A stretch of 64,000 bases of DNA from Epiperipatus broadwayi (Eukaryota; Onychophora; Udeonychophora; Euonychophora; Peripatidae), in contig JAQFVV010000111.1 of the NCBI GenBank assembly GCA_028023455.1, forward strand, positions 2,363,909-2,427,908. Reading direction: 5' to 3'. Both the position numbers and the translations under genes were made by a program. The notes below the pieces were generated by a model that worked only from the letters and a program-made list of their open reading frames with translations, ran no database searches and had not been told where the DNA came from. How positions within the stretch are numbered: position 1 is the stretch's first letter; each line of letters begins with the position of its first letter. Positions 46,985 to 56,022 of the stretch are shown here, in pieces.

Positions 46985-48817
46985 TCAACTATTATCAATC
47001 CACTGCAGGATGAAGGTCTCTCCAAGTTTAATCCATCTTCTCCAATCTTTAGCTTCTCTTCTCCACAACACCCCTGCACATTTTCTTATTTCATCCACCC
47101 ATCTCACATGTGGTCTCTTTCTGGGTCTTTTGCAATTTCTTGGAATCCAGTTTAGAACTTCAATTGTCCACCTATTATCATCTCTTCTAGCAATATGTCC
47201 AGCCCGACTCCATTTCAATCTTTTAATTTTTTCAATAAGGTCAGTAACACCTGTTTGTTGTCTTACCCTTACATTGCGTTTTCGATCTCTTCTTGTTACT
47301 CCCAACATACATCTCTCCATACTCCTTTGAGTGGTCTGAAGTCTCTGTATTGCTCTTCTATTAAGTGTCCAAGTCTCAGACCCATAAGTAAGGACTGGTA
47401 AAACACATTTGTTAAAAACCATCCTTTTCAAACACATAGGCATATTTCCTTTTAGTATCAAGTTATTTCTACCAAAAGCACTCCAACCAAGTTTAATTCT
47501 ACGATTAATTTCCTCCATTATGTTTCCATCTGAATTAATAATCTGACCAAGGTATTTGTAACCGTTAACTTCTTCTAATTCTTCATAATCAATCTTCATT
47601 TTCATATTTTGAGCAAATCGATTAAACATTACTTTAGTCTTTTTAACATTTATCTTTAGTTCTACTTTTCTACTTTCATCTGCTAACTCCTGCAACATTT
47701 CCTGCAGCTCTGAAGCATTATTTGCAAAAACAACTACATCATCTGCGAAATCTAAATGACTTAAATACTCTCCATTTACTTTCACTCCTTTAGTTTCCCA
47801 TTTTAATCCACAAAATACTTCTTGCAGCACTGCTGTAAAAAGTTTTGGAGATATGGAGTCACCTTGTCTTACACCTTTCTCAATGTTGATTTTTCCAGTA
47901 TCATTATGTAATCTAATTGTTGCCTTTGCATTTTTATAAATATTCTTTAAAATATGACAATATCCTGGATCTATACCTTGATGATCCAATGCTTTAATCA
48001 CTGAAGAAATGTGTATAGAATCGAATGCCTTTTCATAATCTACAAATCCAAAACATAATGACAACTCATATTCATTTGTCCTTTCTATGACTTCTCTCAA
48101 TATCTGGATATGATCTATTGTACTAAAACCACTTTTAAATCCAGCTTGTTCTCTTGATTGATGGAAATCCAAAGTTCTCTGTAGACGAGTTGTAACTATC
48201 TTGGTAAAATTTTTATATAAAACTGATAAAAGGCTGATAGGTCTGTAATTTCTAATATCTTCTTTATCACTTTTTTTAAATATTAATGTTATTACTGCAT
48301 TCTTCCAATCTTCTGGTACATCTTTATCATTTAGACATTTGGTATATAACTTTGCTAAAATTGTTTTTATTTCTTCACCTGCTTCTTTTAATATATCAAT
48401 TATAATTCCATCATTTCCTAGAGCCTTTCCTTTCTTCATACATTTAATTGCATGTCTCACTTCTCCATTTAAAATTCTGGGCAATTCAGAAGATGTAATA
48501 GATATAGGAGGTACTTGTTCTTTATTACTATATAATTCTTGATAAAAATCTTCTACCAATTTCATGATGTCATCTCTCTTTTTAGTAATAATTCCATCTT
48601 TTTTTCTTATTGCAGATATAAATTTTCTACCAATACCAAAATGTTGTTTAACATTCTTGAGACTTTTATTTTCTTCTACAGCTTTCCTTGCTATTTCACA
48701 GTTATACTTTCTTATATCATTTTCAACTCTTTTCCGTACCATTTTACAAAATTCGAGATATTCAATTCTTTTTAATACATCATTTTTGTATATCTTCATA
48801 TTCCTTCTTTTCTTCAT
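46985..48817 (-). CDS. RTE/BovB-like LINE reverse transcriptase, C-terminal 610 residues
   Basis: This part of the LINE polyprotein would copy the element's RNA into DNA at a nicked target. In order it carries KNYRPISLLSVLYK-like fingers (NYRPISLLS), GFKSGFSTIDHIQ, motif A FGFVDYEKAFDSI, motif B GVRQGDSISPKLFTAVL, motif C LDFADDVVVFA with the catalytic FADD, a thumb region with YLGQIIN, and a basic C-terminus with YGSETWTLNRR and KRPRKRPHVRW. All catalytic aspartates are present and the stretch has no stop. The annotated start is only the first ATG after a frameshift: an upstream frame (about 49050-48825, with QLLGDFKHDSDLNEIN) continues the protein, so the native ORF was longer. It may be enzymatically intact as a fragment, but the element as a whole is broken. 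Confidence 0.9.
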   Translation of the reverse strand: MKKRRNMKIYKNDVLKRIEYLEFCKMVRKRVENDIRKYNCEIARKAVEENKSLKNVKQHFGIGRKFISAIRKKDGIITKKRDDIMKLVEDFYQELYSNKEQVPPISITSSELPRILNGEVRHAIKCMKKGKALGNDGIIIDILKEAGEEIKTILAKLYTKCLNDKDVPEDWKNAVITLIFKKSDKEDIRNYRPISLLSVLYKNFTKIVTTRLQRTLDFHQSREQAGFKSGFSTIDHIQILREVIERTNEYELSLCFGFVDYEKAFDSIHISSVIKALDHQGIDPGYCHILKNIYKNAKATIRLHNDTGKINIEKGVRQGDSISPKLFTAVLQEVFCGLKWETKGVKVNGEYLSHLDFADDVVVFANNASELQEMLQELADESRKVELKINVKKTKVMFNRFAQNMKMKIDYEELEEVNGYKYLGQIINSDGNIMEEINRRIKLGWSAFGRNNLILKGNMPMCLKRMVFNKCVLPVLTYGSETWTLNRRAIQRLQTTQRSMERCMLGVTRRDRKRNVRVRQQTGVTDLIEKIKRLKWSRAGHIARRDDNRWTIEVLNWIPRNCKRPRKRPHVRWVDEIRKCAGVLWRREAKDWRRWIKLGETFILQWIDNS

Positions 48818-49024
48818 ATAAATTCTCTAGTCTCAGTAGAAATTTTATTAGTCAATTGCTGCTTTTTTCTACCAGCTATCTTTGTTGCAGTTTTTAAAAG
48901 TGTATCAGTTATTTTCATATTAATTTCATTCAAATCTGAATCATGTTTAAAATCTCCTAACAGTTGAAACCTATTTGTAAGTTCTAATTTAAATTCATTA
49001 GAATGTTTCTGAAGATTAGGAATA

Positions 49025-50289
49025 TCAACTGTAAATATTGGTTTTTCTTAATAATTTTTGTCTCTCTAGTTTTACATTAACACGTAACTTACATCTTACT
49101 AATCGATGATCACTTCCTGTGTTAAATTTATTAAGAACATTACAATCTTGAAATATGTATTTTCTGTTAGTCAAAATATATTCCAATTCAGCTGTACCTT
49201 CATTTGGATGCTTCCATGTCCATTTCCTTTTAACATTTTTCTCAAAAAATAAATTCATAATATAAAGTTTTTCTTTTTCTGCAAACTCCACAAGCCTATG
49301 TCCTCTCTCATTTCTATTACCATAACCAAAAATTACCTACAGCAATTTCATCTTTCATTTGTCTACCAATTCTAGCATTAAAGTCTCCCATAACAATTTT
49401 AAAATGTTGTTTATTCTGATCAAAAGCCTTTTGTACATCCATATAAAAATCTTCTACTACTTCATCACTATGAGAACTTGTTGGGGTATAAACCTGAATT
49501 ATCTGCATTTGGTATCTGCTATTAAGTTGTATAACTAATCTTGCCACTCTGTCCGATACACCATCAATCTCCACAATATTGTTCTTCCACTTTTTATTTA
49601 TAATGAATCCTACTCCACTTGTATTTCCAATATGTGTGCCTTTATAATAACGTATATGTCCACTTTTTAAATCAATTGTTTCTTCACCTTTTCTTCTAAC
49701 TTCACAAAATCCAATAATGTCCCATTTAATATAAGACAGTATTACCATAACAAAAATTACCTACAGCAATTTCATCTTTCATTTGTCTACCAATTCTAGC
49801 ATTAAAGTCTCCCATAACAATTTTAAAATGTTGTTTATTCTGATCAAAAGCCTTTTGTACATCCATATAAAAATCTTCTACTACTTCATCACTATGAGAA
49901 CTTGTTGGGGTATAAACCTGAATTATCTGCATTTGGTATCTGCTATTAAGTTGTATAACTAATCTTGCCACTCTGCCCGATACACCATCAATCTCCACAA
50001 TATTGTTCTTCCACTTTTTATTTATAATGAATCCTACTCCACTTGTATTTCCAATATGTGTGCCTTTATAATAAAGTATATGTCCACTTTTTAAATCAAT
50101 TGTTTCTTCACCTTTTCTTCTAACTTCACAAAATCCAATAATGTCCCATTTAATATAAGACAGTTCTTCTTCTAATTCTTGCAATCTTCCTTTATTTGAA
50201 AGTGATCTGCAGTTGTAAGTACCTAAATAAAAAATCATCATCAAATGGCAGCCTGGGTCCGCAATCAGGGGATTCTTAGCACCCTCCAC
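49025..50289 (-). pseudogene. RTE/BovB-like LINE endonuclease region with internal duplication
   Basis: The AP-type endonuclease domain would nick the target. The upstream part (50289-49740) starts MEGAKNPLIADPG and carries LGTYNCRSLSNKGR, WDIIGFCEVRR (with the catalytic E), YTPTSSHSDEVVEDFY and IVMGDFNARIG (the GDFN motif). The region from 49755 to about 50165 is repeated at 49331-49740, a 424-bp direct duplication with about two differences. Because 424 is not a multiple of three, it breaks the frame. The last part (49291-49025) has TGSDHRLVRCKLRV, which holds the SDH motif of the domain end. Similar endonuclease domains are often annotated as craniofacial development protein 2-like in animals. 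Confidence 0.85.
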
Positions 50290-50356
50290 ATTTGGCCACC
50301 AACCGCTGCCTTGGTTGGTGACTTTACAGCCTCCTGGGAATAAGGGCTGTAATATA

Positions 50357-50919
50357 TGCAGTTTAAATTAAACATACATATGAAAGTATCTTTATTCTAA
50401 AATATTATTTTATTGTTAAATCTTTAAATTTTGCTACTGATATTCTAATCATAGATATTAGCTTGAAATGCAGTCAATTGTAACAAACTAATTAAACTGA
50501 TAACGAAGGAATTTAATTAGCAAAACCCAATCTAATTAAATCCCACCTTAATTTATAAGTTACTCCAGAAAACAAAGAAAACATATAAAAGGGAGGCCAT
50601 TTTTGAAAAGATCAACAGAGTGAGTACAGAGCGTTTTAAGTGAATTAGAGCAGAGCATTAGTTGCAAAGAACAGTGTGAGAATTGCGTATTACCCTCGTG
50701 GGGAAAGAAGAGAAGTTAGACGTAGAAACTATACGTTCAGAATTATCGTGCGAGTATTCATTATCGTGTGTTCATAGTGTATTTTTCTAACACAGCTTGG
50801 TGGGAATCAGAACTTTGTATAAACTGTAAATCAGTTAGTATCGATCTGTTTTGAGAATTAAACCAACTAGTTCGCAAATTAACTTTTGTGTGCAGTAATT
50901 GAAAAGTCAATATACTGCA
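50357..50919 (+). repeat. 5' LTR of a Ty3/gypsy-like retrotransposon
   Basis: A 563-bp terminal repeat starts TGCAGT and ends ACTGCA, a perfect 6-bp inverted pair that includes the required TG...CA. A TATA box, TATAAAA, lies at 50584-50590, so the LTR has its own promoter. The matching LTR is at 54152-54732. The outside flank on the left is the 5' end of the RTE element. Confidence 0.85.
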
Positions 50920-50922
50920 ATC

Positions 50923-50936
50923 TGGCGCAGTCGAAC
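50923..50936 (+). other. Retrotransposon primer-binding site
   Basis: TGGCGCAGTCGAAC begins 3 bases after the LTR. Its first 11 bases are complementary to a tRNA 3' end reading CGACTGCGCCA, most like animal serine tRNAs, which several insect Ty3/gypsy elements also use. Confidence 0.75.
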
Positions 50937-50974
50937 CTAAAAACCACAGTGAATAACCAGCTATTAATAAGAAA

Positions 50975-51720
50975 ATGTCAGTTTTCGGACAAAACTCTAT
51001 TGGAGAGTTCGATATGGAAAACACGGCCGATTGGCCACTATACCTGTCACAAATCGAAAATTTCTTCATATTAAATGGCATTGAAGACAACAAGCAGAAA
51101 GTAGCCACCCTCTTATGTTTCTCGGGAAAAAAAATGATTGAAATCGCCAATAAATTATACCAAAATCCCGTAGATGAGAATGTACCATTCAAGGAATTAT
51201 CCCAACGGCTAAATGAATTTTTTAGCCCTCGCCCATCCCAGCATATAGCACGCCTACAATTAAGAAATAGAAAACAACTAAATAGTGAAACAATCAAACA
51301 GTATAATTTAGCTCTCAAGGAGCTAGCGAAAGATTGTGTGTACGGTGATTTCGTAGAAGAAATATTATTAGATCAATTGTTATGGGGAATGTCTGACAAC
51401 AGGCTCAGACAACAGCTGTTAACAGAGGCAGACCTAACCTATGAAAGTGCTATAAAGAAAGGAATAATGTTTGAGCTAATTCTAGAACAGGCACAGGCCT
51501 TCTGATCAAAAGAGAAAACTTACGAGCAAGTTTTCAAAACTGATAAAGCAGAAATATGTTCATTTCAATGGGAACCCCAAAGAAATTACGGAATTAAATG
51601 CTACTGATGTGGGAAAACAGGCCACATAGCTAAAGACTGCAAATGGAAACAAGAAACGTGTTTTAATTGCCGAACTAAGGGCCACCTGGCACGCGCATGC
51701 AGACAATCGCCAGAAAGGGA
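50975..51720 (+). pseudogene. Ty3/gypsy-like gag with two CCHC zinc knuckles
   Basis: This encodes the structural protein of an LTR retrotransposon particle. The frame starts at ATG 50975, 55 bases after the LTR. The first 176 residues are a capsid-type domain with WPLYLSQIENFFILNGI, KVATLLCFSGKK and IARLQLRNRKQ. In the same frame, after a stop at 51503-51505, come two CCHC nucleocapsid knuckles, CGKTGHIAKDC (51608-51640, with its leading C-x2 at 51599) and CFNCRTKGHLARAC (51659-51700). A TGA at 51605-51607 sits inside the first knuckle. Both stops fit CGA-to-TGA changes. No protease, reverse transcriptase or integrase follows. Confidence 0.85.
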
Positions 51721-52387
51721 TGGTCGACAAAGGAAATATAGTCCAGACACAAATGGTAGAGCGTATAGTATTAAATATATATCTACCAAGGGGGAAAGTG
51801 ATAGGACCATTTCGCAAACACAAACAGAGATCATTAAATTACAAAATCAATTTGAAGATGATCGGAAAGACTCTGAACAGAAGCAGTGTAAAGAGCAAGA
51901 TTCTATGAAAGAGCAACTCCAGATTCACATACAGATGATAGATATGATGGTCACAGAAAAAACAAAGCTGCAGTCATCCTTAGCACAAAGTCAGCAGGTC
52001 ATAAAATAGAAATCAGATGAACTTGAAGAATTTCAAGTAAGATTGAAGGTTTCTAGATAATGAGTAACAGAACTTGAACAACAAAACTCAGAACTTAGTG
52101 AAAAATTGCAAAGTAAACGCGCAATGTCAGAATTATACGAACAGGTAGAGAGTTGGCAGCTGAATGAAATGGAAATGCAAGAAAAAATGGCCAAAAGTGA
52201 AAAGGAAGAAGACACTTCTGAAGATTTTTTAGATGAGCGGCAATCTTTAACCAGTGAGCTGCCAGATACAAAAACTGTAGAGCAAGGAAAAAATCAGACT
52301 CTCTCCAAGTGGGAGAAAAAAGCACTCAGGGCAGCAAGGAAAAAGAATTTGCACAAATTTCAAGGTTCGATTTTATTTCTGGAGTAA
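51721..52387 (+). pseudogene. GM130/golgin-A2-like coiled-coil segment fused in frame to gag
   Basis: The gag frame continues without shift from the second zinc knuckle to the stop at 52385-52387. From about 51827 to 52090 the peptide matches the N-terminal coiled coil of the cis-Golgi tether GM130 (GOLGA2): EQLQIHIQMIDMMVTEKTKL here against [20 protein letters not shown] recalled from the human protein, then LAQSQQ, EEFQVRLKVSR and VTELEQQ in the same register. By hand I count about 27 identities in 55 ungapped positions. Stops at 52007 (TAG), 52058 (TAA) and 52061 (TGA) fall where human GM130 has Q, R and R. The last 90 codons (SELYEQVESWQLNE... then LSKWEKKALRAARKKN) I cannot place. The best explanation is transduction of a host gene piece into gag. 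Confidence 0.7.
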
Positions 52388-52750
52388 AAGTAACGTTAGT
52401 TGAGAATTGCAGTCAATATTTTTTTTGGGAGGGTTTTGAAATTGCATTTTTTTATGGGAACGTAAAGTGAACGAATATTTATTTATTATTGATTTTGAGA
52501 AATCTTTAATTATTTACAAAAAATAGCAAAGAGGAATTTTAATTACTAGAAGAGACTGGGTTACAGCATTCACAAAATTAGGAATCGTTCGATGACATTT
52601 TTTTGTTCTGTTCAATGTTTATGTAGTAAAAAGTAACGTTACTTGAGAATTCCAGTCAATTTTTTTTTGTTTGTTTTGAAATTGCGTTTTTGATCGGAAC
52701 CTAAAGTGAACGAATATTTATTTATTATTGTTTTTGAAAAACATTAATTA
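52365..52750. repeat. Dispersed repeat with inverted partner (GTAACGTTA family)
   Basis: GTTCGATTTTATTTCTGGAG begins a segment with AAAGTAACGTTAGTTGAGAATTGCAGTC and GGGAACGTAAAGTGAACGAA, repeated in degenerate form at 52628-52750. Its reverse complement lies at 55549-55672. The segment supplies the stop codon that ends the gag fusion frame, so it interrupts the LTR element's interior. Confidence 0.75.
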
Positions 52751-53285
52751 TTTTAATTAAAAAAAAATATTTAAAAAAGGAATTTTTATTTTTGATATTA
52801 ATAAAAAAATGTTTTTTTTTAAAAGAAGTTTTTTCTGTGTATTGGTTTCTTTGTTATAATATGTAAATAAAATGTAGTGGCCCGGTAATGGTATATGAAG
52901 ACATTTTGTTGGAAGAACAACACTACCAAGCAGGATGGATTCTCATTCAAATAATTACCTAATTGTTCAGAGTTTATAGACGAATTAAAATGGGCAGAAA
53001 GTGCACTTGTAAACTACCCTAGTGCCTCACTGAGTGCCAAAGCATGAAACCATTGACCTGAGGCTAAGGAGTGGTTTCCAAGGTAGAGATTTTTAAATGT
53101 TTTGTTTAACTGGCATTTATGAATAAAGCTTGTTAGAGCAAATTAGCAGAGCTCTTTATTTATTTATTTTTTAATCCAATAAAATGTTTGTAAATAAGTT
53201 GTAACAATCCAATAAAATGTCAATCATTTTACGTTCCAAAATATTTGAATTTATAATATTAGTCAAGTCAAATTAAAAATCCAGT

Positions 53286-53393
53286 AGTCTTGCATTGGTG
53301 GTCGAGAGGTCAGCACGACTGCCTTATAAGCAGTTGCCCGGGTTGCAGGTTCACATCCCGACCGATGCTATGACACATGAGGAAAAAAAAAAA
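53286..53393 (+). repeat. tRNA-derived SINE
   Basis: Same family as 13968: TGGTCGAGAGG A box, GGTTCACATCC B box, TATGACACATG and an A tail. A perfect 15-bp direct repeat AATTAAAAATCCAGT flanks it (53271-53285 and 53394-53408). Confidence 0.85.
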
Positions 53394-53812
53394 AATTAAA
53401 AATCCAGTTTTCTTATCTGAAATTTCAAAGCAGTAAAGATAAAAACAATACTATATTTATTTTTTGAATAGAGGGTATTTATTCTTCCACATCAGCAGAC
53501 ACTTATTGACCCAATCGACTTGAATTAATAAAATAAAATAAAGTTGCAAAAGAAACTTAGAAAGTGTAGATGAGTTTGATATGTCTAAAGTTGCAATGAA
53601 AAGTTTTACCAAAAGTAAACATAGTTAGATCTTTAAAAAATAATCTTTTGGTCAATTGCTGTATAGATTATATAGATTATGTGATGCTTGAATATTCAAC
53701 AGAAAGTTGAGTTCATTCAATTAAGCAAATACTATGTTGGTTAATGCAGAAATGAAATAATGTACTCAAGATGAGCATATTTCCACTATAACCCTTCTAG
53801 AGAGGCAAAACT

Positions 53813-54147
53813 CTCCATACAATAGTGCTACTTAGTGCAAACTAGAATAATCAATGGATGCAGGAAGGTTTATGCATAAAATTCCTACCTAGTTCCTACT
53901 CATCCAATATCCCCAGACTAGTTTCTAGCTTGTGGCTTTCATCAGTGCGAGGCTTGGCTCTGAGAGCACTGCATCTAGATCTTAGGATTTAGTGAAACTT
54001 TACAGTGGCCACCTTTTACTTTTTTAGCACTCAGATCCAAGACTTCTCACTAATGAATGTCAAAAGTTAGAAACTAATCTGGGGATATTGGATGAGTAGG
54101 CAGTAGATAGGGATTTTATGCACAAACTTTCCTGCATCTATTGATTA
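53813..54147. repeat. Ribozyme repeat family A, copy cut by LTR junction
   Basis: It contains a minus-strand hammerhead at 53902-53958 (core CTGATGA kept, helix I with mismatches) and a plus-strand relic near 54030-54085 whose core is CTAATGA. It stops at TCTATTGATTA where the LTR sequence begins. The duplicate at 57061-57505 shows how the unit continues. Confidence 0.7.
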
Positions 54148-54151
54148 TATA

Positions 54152-54732
54152 TGCAGTTTAAATTAAACGTACATACGAAAGTATCTTTATTCTAAAATAT
54201 TATTTTATTGTTAAATCGTTAAATTTTGCTACTGATATTCTAATCATAGACATTAGCTTGAAATGCAATCAATTGTAACAAACTAATTAAACAGATAACG
54301 AAGGAATTTAATTAGCAAAACCCAATCTAATTAAATCCCACCTTAATTTATAAGTTACTCCAGAAAACAAAGAAAACATATAAAAGGGAGGCCATTTTTT
54401 GAAAAGATCAACAGAGTGAGTACAGAGCGTTTTAAGTGAATTAGAGCAGAGCATTAGTTGCAGAGCAGAGCATTTGTTGCAAAGAACAGCGTGAGAATTG
54501 CGTATTACCCTCGTGAGGAAAGAAGAGAAGTTAGGTAGAAACTACACGTTCAGAATTATCATGCGAGTATTAGTTATCGTGTGTTCATAGTGTATTTTTC
54601 TAACACAGCTCGGCGGGAATCAGAACTTTGTATAAACTGTAAATCAGTTAGTATCGATCTGTTTTGAGAATTAAACTAACTAGTTCGCAAATTAACTTTT
54701 GTGTGCAGTAATTGAAAAGTCAATATACTGCA
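54152..54732 (+). repeat. Second LTR (solo-like or displaced 3' LTR)
   Basis: This is the same LTR as 50357-50919: it starts TGCAGT, ends ACTGCA, and has TATAAAA at 54379-54385. It has an extra 18-19 bp through local duplication of GCAGAGCAGAGCATTTGTT. No polypurine tract precedes it and no target duplication is visible around it. Confidence 0.85.
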
Positions 54733-54890
54733 AGGGCCATGCTTTATTTTTGTCTGTCATAATTGTATATATGTATTGGAAAAATATTTATCATTTACAC
54801 AAACATTCATTCTGCCTTATCAGGCACTGAGAAGAAAGACCATGGTGTTTCTTGATCTTAAACTCAGAGGTAAAAAGCCAATAAACTCAC
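54733..54890. other. Short unassigned flank of the second LTR
   Basis: No feature is recognised. It adjoins the candidate exon. Confidence 0.35.
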
Positions 54891-55056
54891 CACGCTGGCT
54901 AATGCGTGTTGGTGAGCAGCCCATCCATGTTCGTAAACTATATGAATAATCACATAATAAATAACAGCTGCAATGACAAGAACGTATGGAGTGGACATTA
55001 GGAATTTGCCCTGCTCGGTTCCTTTAAGGCCTCCAAGAGGAATCAAAGGGTTTCCT
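54891..55056 (-). CDS. Candidate host-gene exon encoding a membrane segment, product unknown
   Basis: The minus strand reads GNPLIPLGGLKGTEQGKF, then LMSTPYVLVIAAVIYYVIIHIVYEHGW and AAHQHALASV, with one clear transmembrane helix of about 18-20 residues. A good 5' splice site GTGAGT follows at 54890-54885. Upstream the same frame continues as KGVRY, then meets TAA at about 55064, then LKG. So either the exon starts after that stop (a CTGAAAG acceptor with a poor pyrimidine tract) or the stop is a CAA-to-TAA lesion in a pseudogene. I do not recognise the family. It is surrounded by repeats on both sides. Confidence 0.4.
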
Positions 55057-55548
55057 TTCAGTTAATAGCGAACTCCTTTCTGCAGCCCTTTCTCATATAT
55101 GTATTATATAAACTTTTGTTGGAAAAGTCTCTGTAATTTAATAGAAAACTACAAAAAAAAAAAAATGCCAGTGAAAAAAGATAGTAAGTTTATAAACATA
55201 AATGCTGTAATTCATTTCAATAATATTTGGAACTAACAATTATTAATTACGACATAGAGAAATATATATAATTTGCTTTATGCTTTTCAGAGAAGAACAG
55301 GAAATTAATGAATGACGGAACAGTGTTTTAGCGATCATTTACTCTCGCAATTCACACTGTAGACAAATTTGATAAAAATTGTTCTCCAACCAAACAAATT
55401 CTGACTATTAACATGTCATGACTGTTTTATGATAGTGTTTGAAGTTTTCGAAAGGATACTATTTATGTAATATGTGTTAATGTTTTTATTTTTGAACAGT
55501 AAAGGAAGTAGGGTAATGTTCTAAAAAAAATTTCCAGTATAACAAAAA

Positions 55549-55672
55549 TAAATAAATATTCGTTCACTTTACGTTCCCATAAAAAAATGCAATTTCAAAA
55601 CCCTCCCCAAAAAAAATATTGACTGCAATTCTCAACTAACGTTACTTTTACTCCAGAAATAAAATCGAACAA
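55549..55672 (-). repeat. Inverted copy of the GTAACGTTA-family repeat
   Basis: This is the reverse complement of 52365-52490, almost identical. Together they bracket 3.1 kb that holds the first duplication copy, the second LTR and the candidate membrane exon. Confidence 0.85.
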
Positions 55673-56022
55673 TTCCTAATTTTGTGAAAGCAGTAGCCTC
55701 ATCTCTTCTACGATGATAGGATTAGAGTTAGGTTTAGACCAATTCAACTCTTGACACAGTGTCAGTGCCTTTTTTCTTTTTTACAGTAACGGAAAAATCT
55801 TGTGAGCTACGAGATTCAGCTGTACCACTGAAAAAAACCCAAATTTCATGTTTCACACAGGTGAATAGGTTGGTAATCCTGACTTTTAGCGTCCCGAACA
55901 ATTCGCCCTCTATTTTTAAAAAAATGAACTAACTACTTTTTCACATCTAAAAAAAAAAAGTGTATGTAACTATATCCAAGTGTAAATGCTAATAAAAAAA
56001 AATGTTAAAAAAAATACTTACA
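55673..56022. other. Unclassified repeat-like DNA
   Basis: Less AT-rich non-coding sequence without open frames. It includes TTTACAGTAACGG and phrases that look like a continuation of the neighbouring dispersed repeat. Confidence 0.4.

Larger units (their letters stand above)
46980..50345 (-). mobile_element. RTE/BovB-like LINE, most complete copy in the window
   Basis: The 5' end is near 50345, next to the LTR at 50357, and the 3' end is at about 46980, ending in a short TTGATGATTA-type tail. The order is apurinic endonuclease followed by reverse transcriptase, as in RTE elements. It is inactivated by an internal 424-bp direct duplication in the endonuclease and by frameshifts around 48820-49050 and 49300. 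Other copies or fragments of the same family lie at 9862-11385, 33034-33690, 57797-57856 and 58500-59300. Confidence 0.9.
52770..54147 (+). repeat. 1.38-kb direct duplication, copy 1
   Basis: This is almost identical to 56023-57401: I count about three substitutions and a small indel. It contains a SINE (53286-53393) and a family A ribozyme repeat (from about 53813). The copy is cut at 54147, just before the second LTR. Confidence 0.9.

Noticed and set aside
47010-48897. Several plus-strand frames opposite the LINE reverse transcriptase
   Set aside because: They are antisense shadows of the real minus-strand coding sequence.
50761-51318. 185-codon minus-strand frame over the LTR and gag
   Set aside because: It is antisense to gag. 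The plus-strand frame carries recognisable gag and zinc-knuckle motifs.
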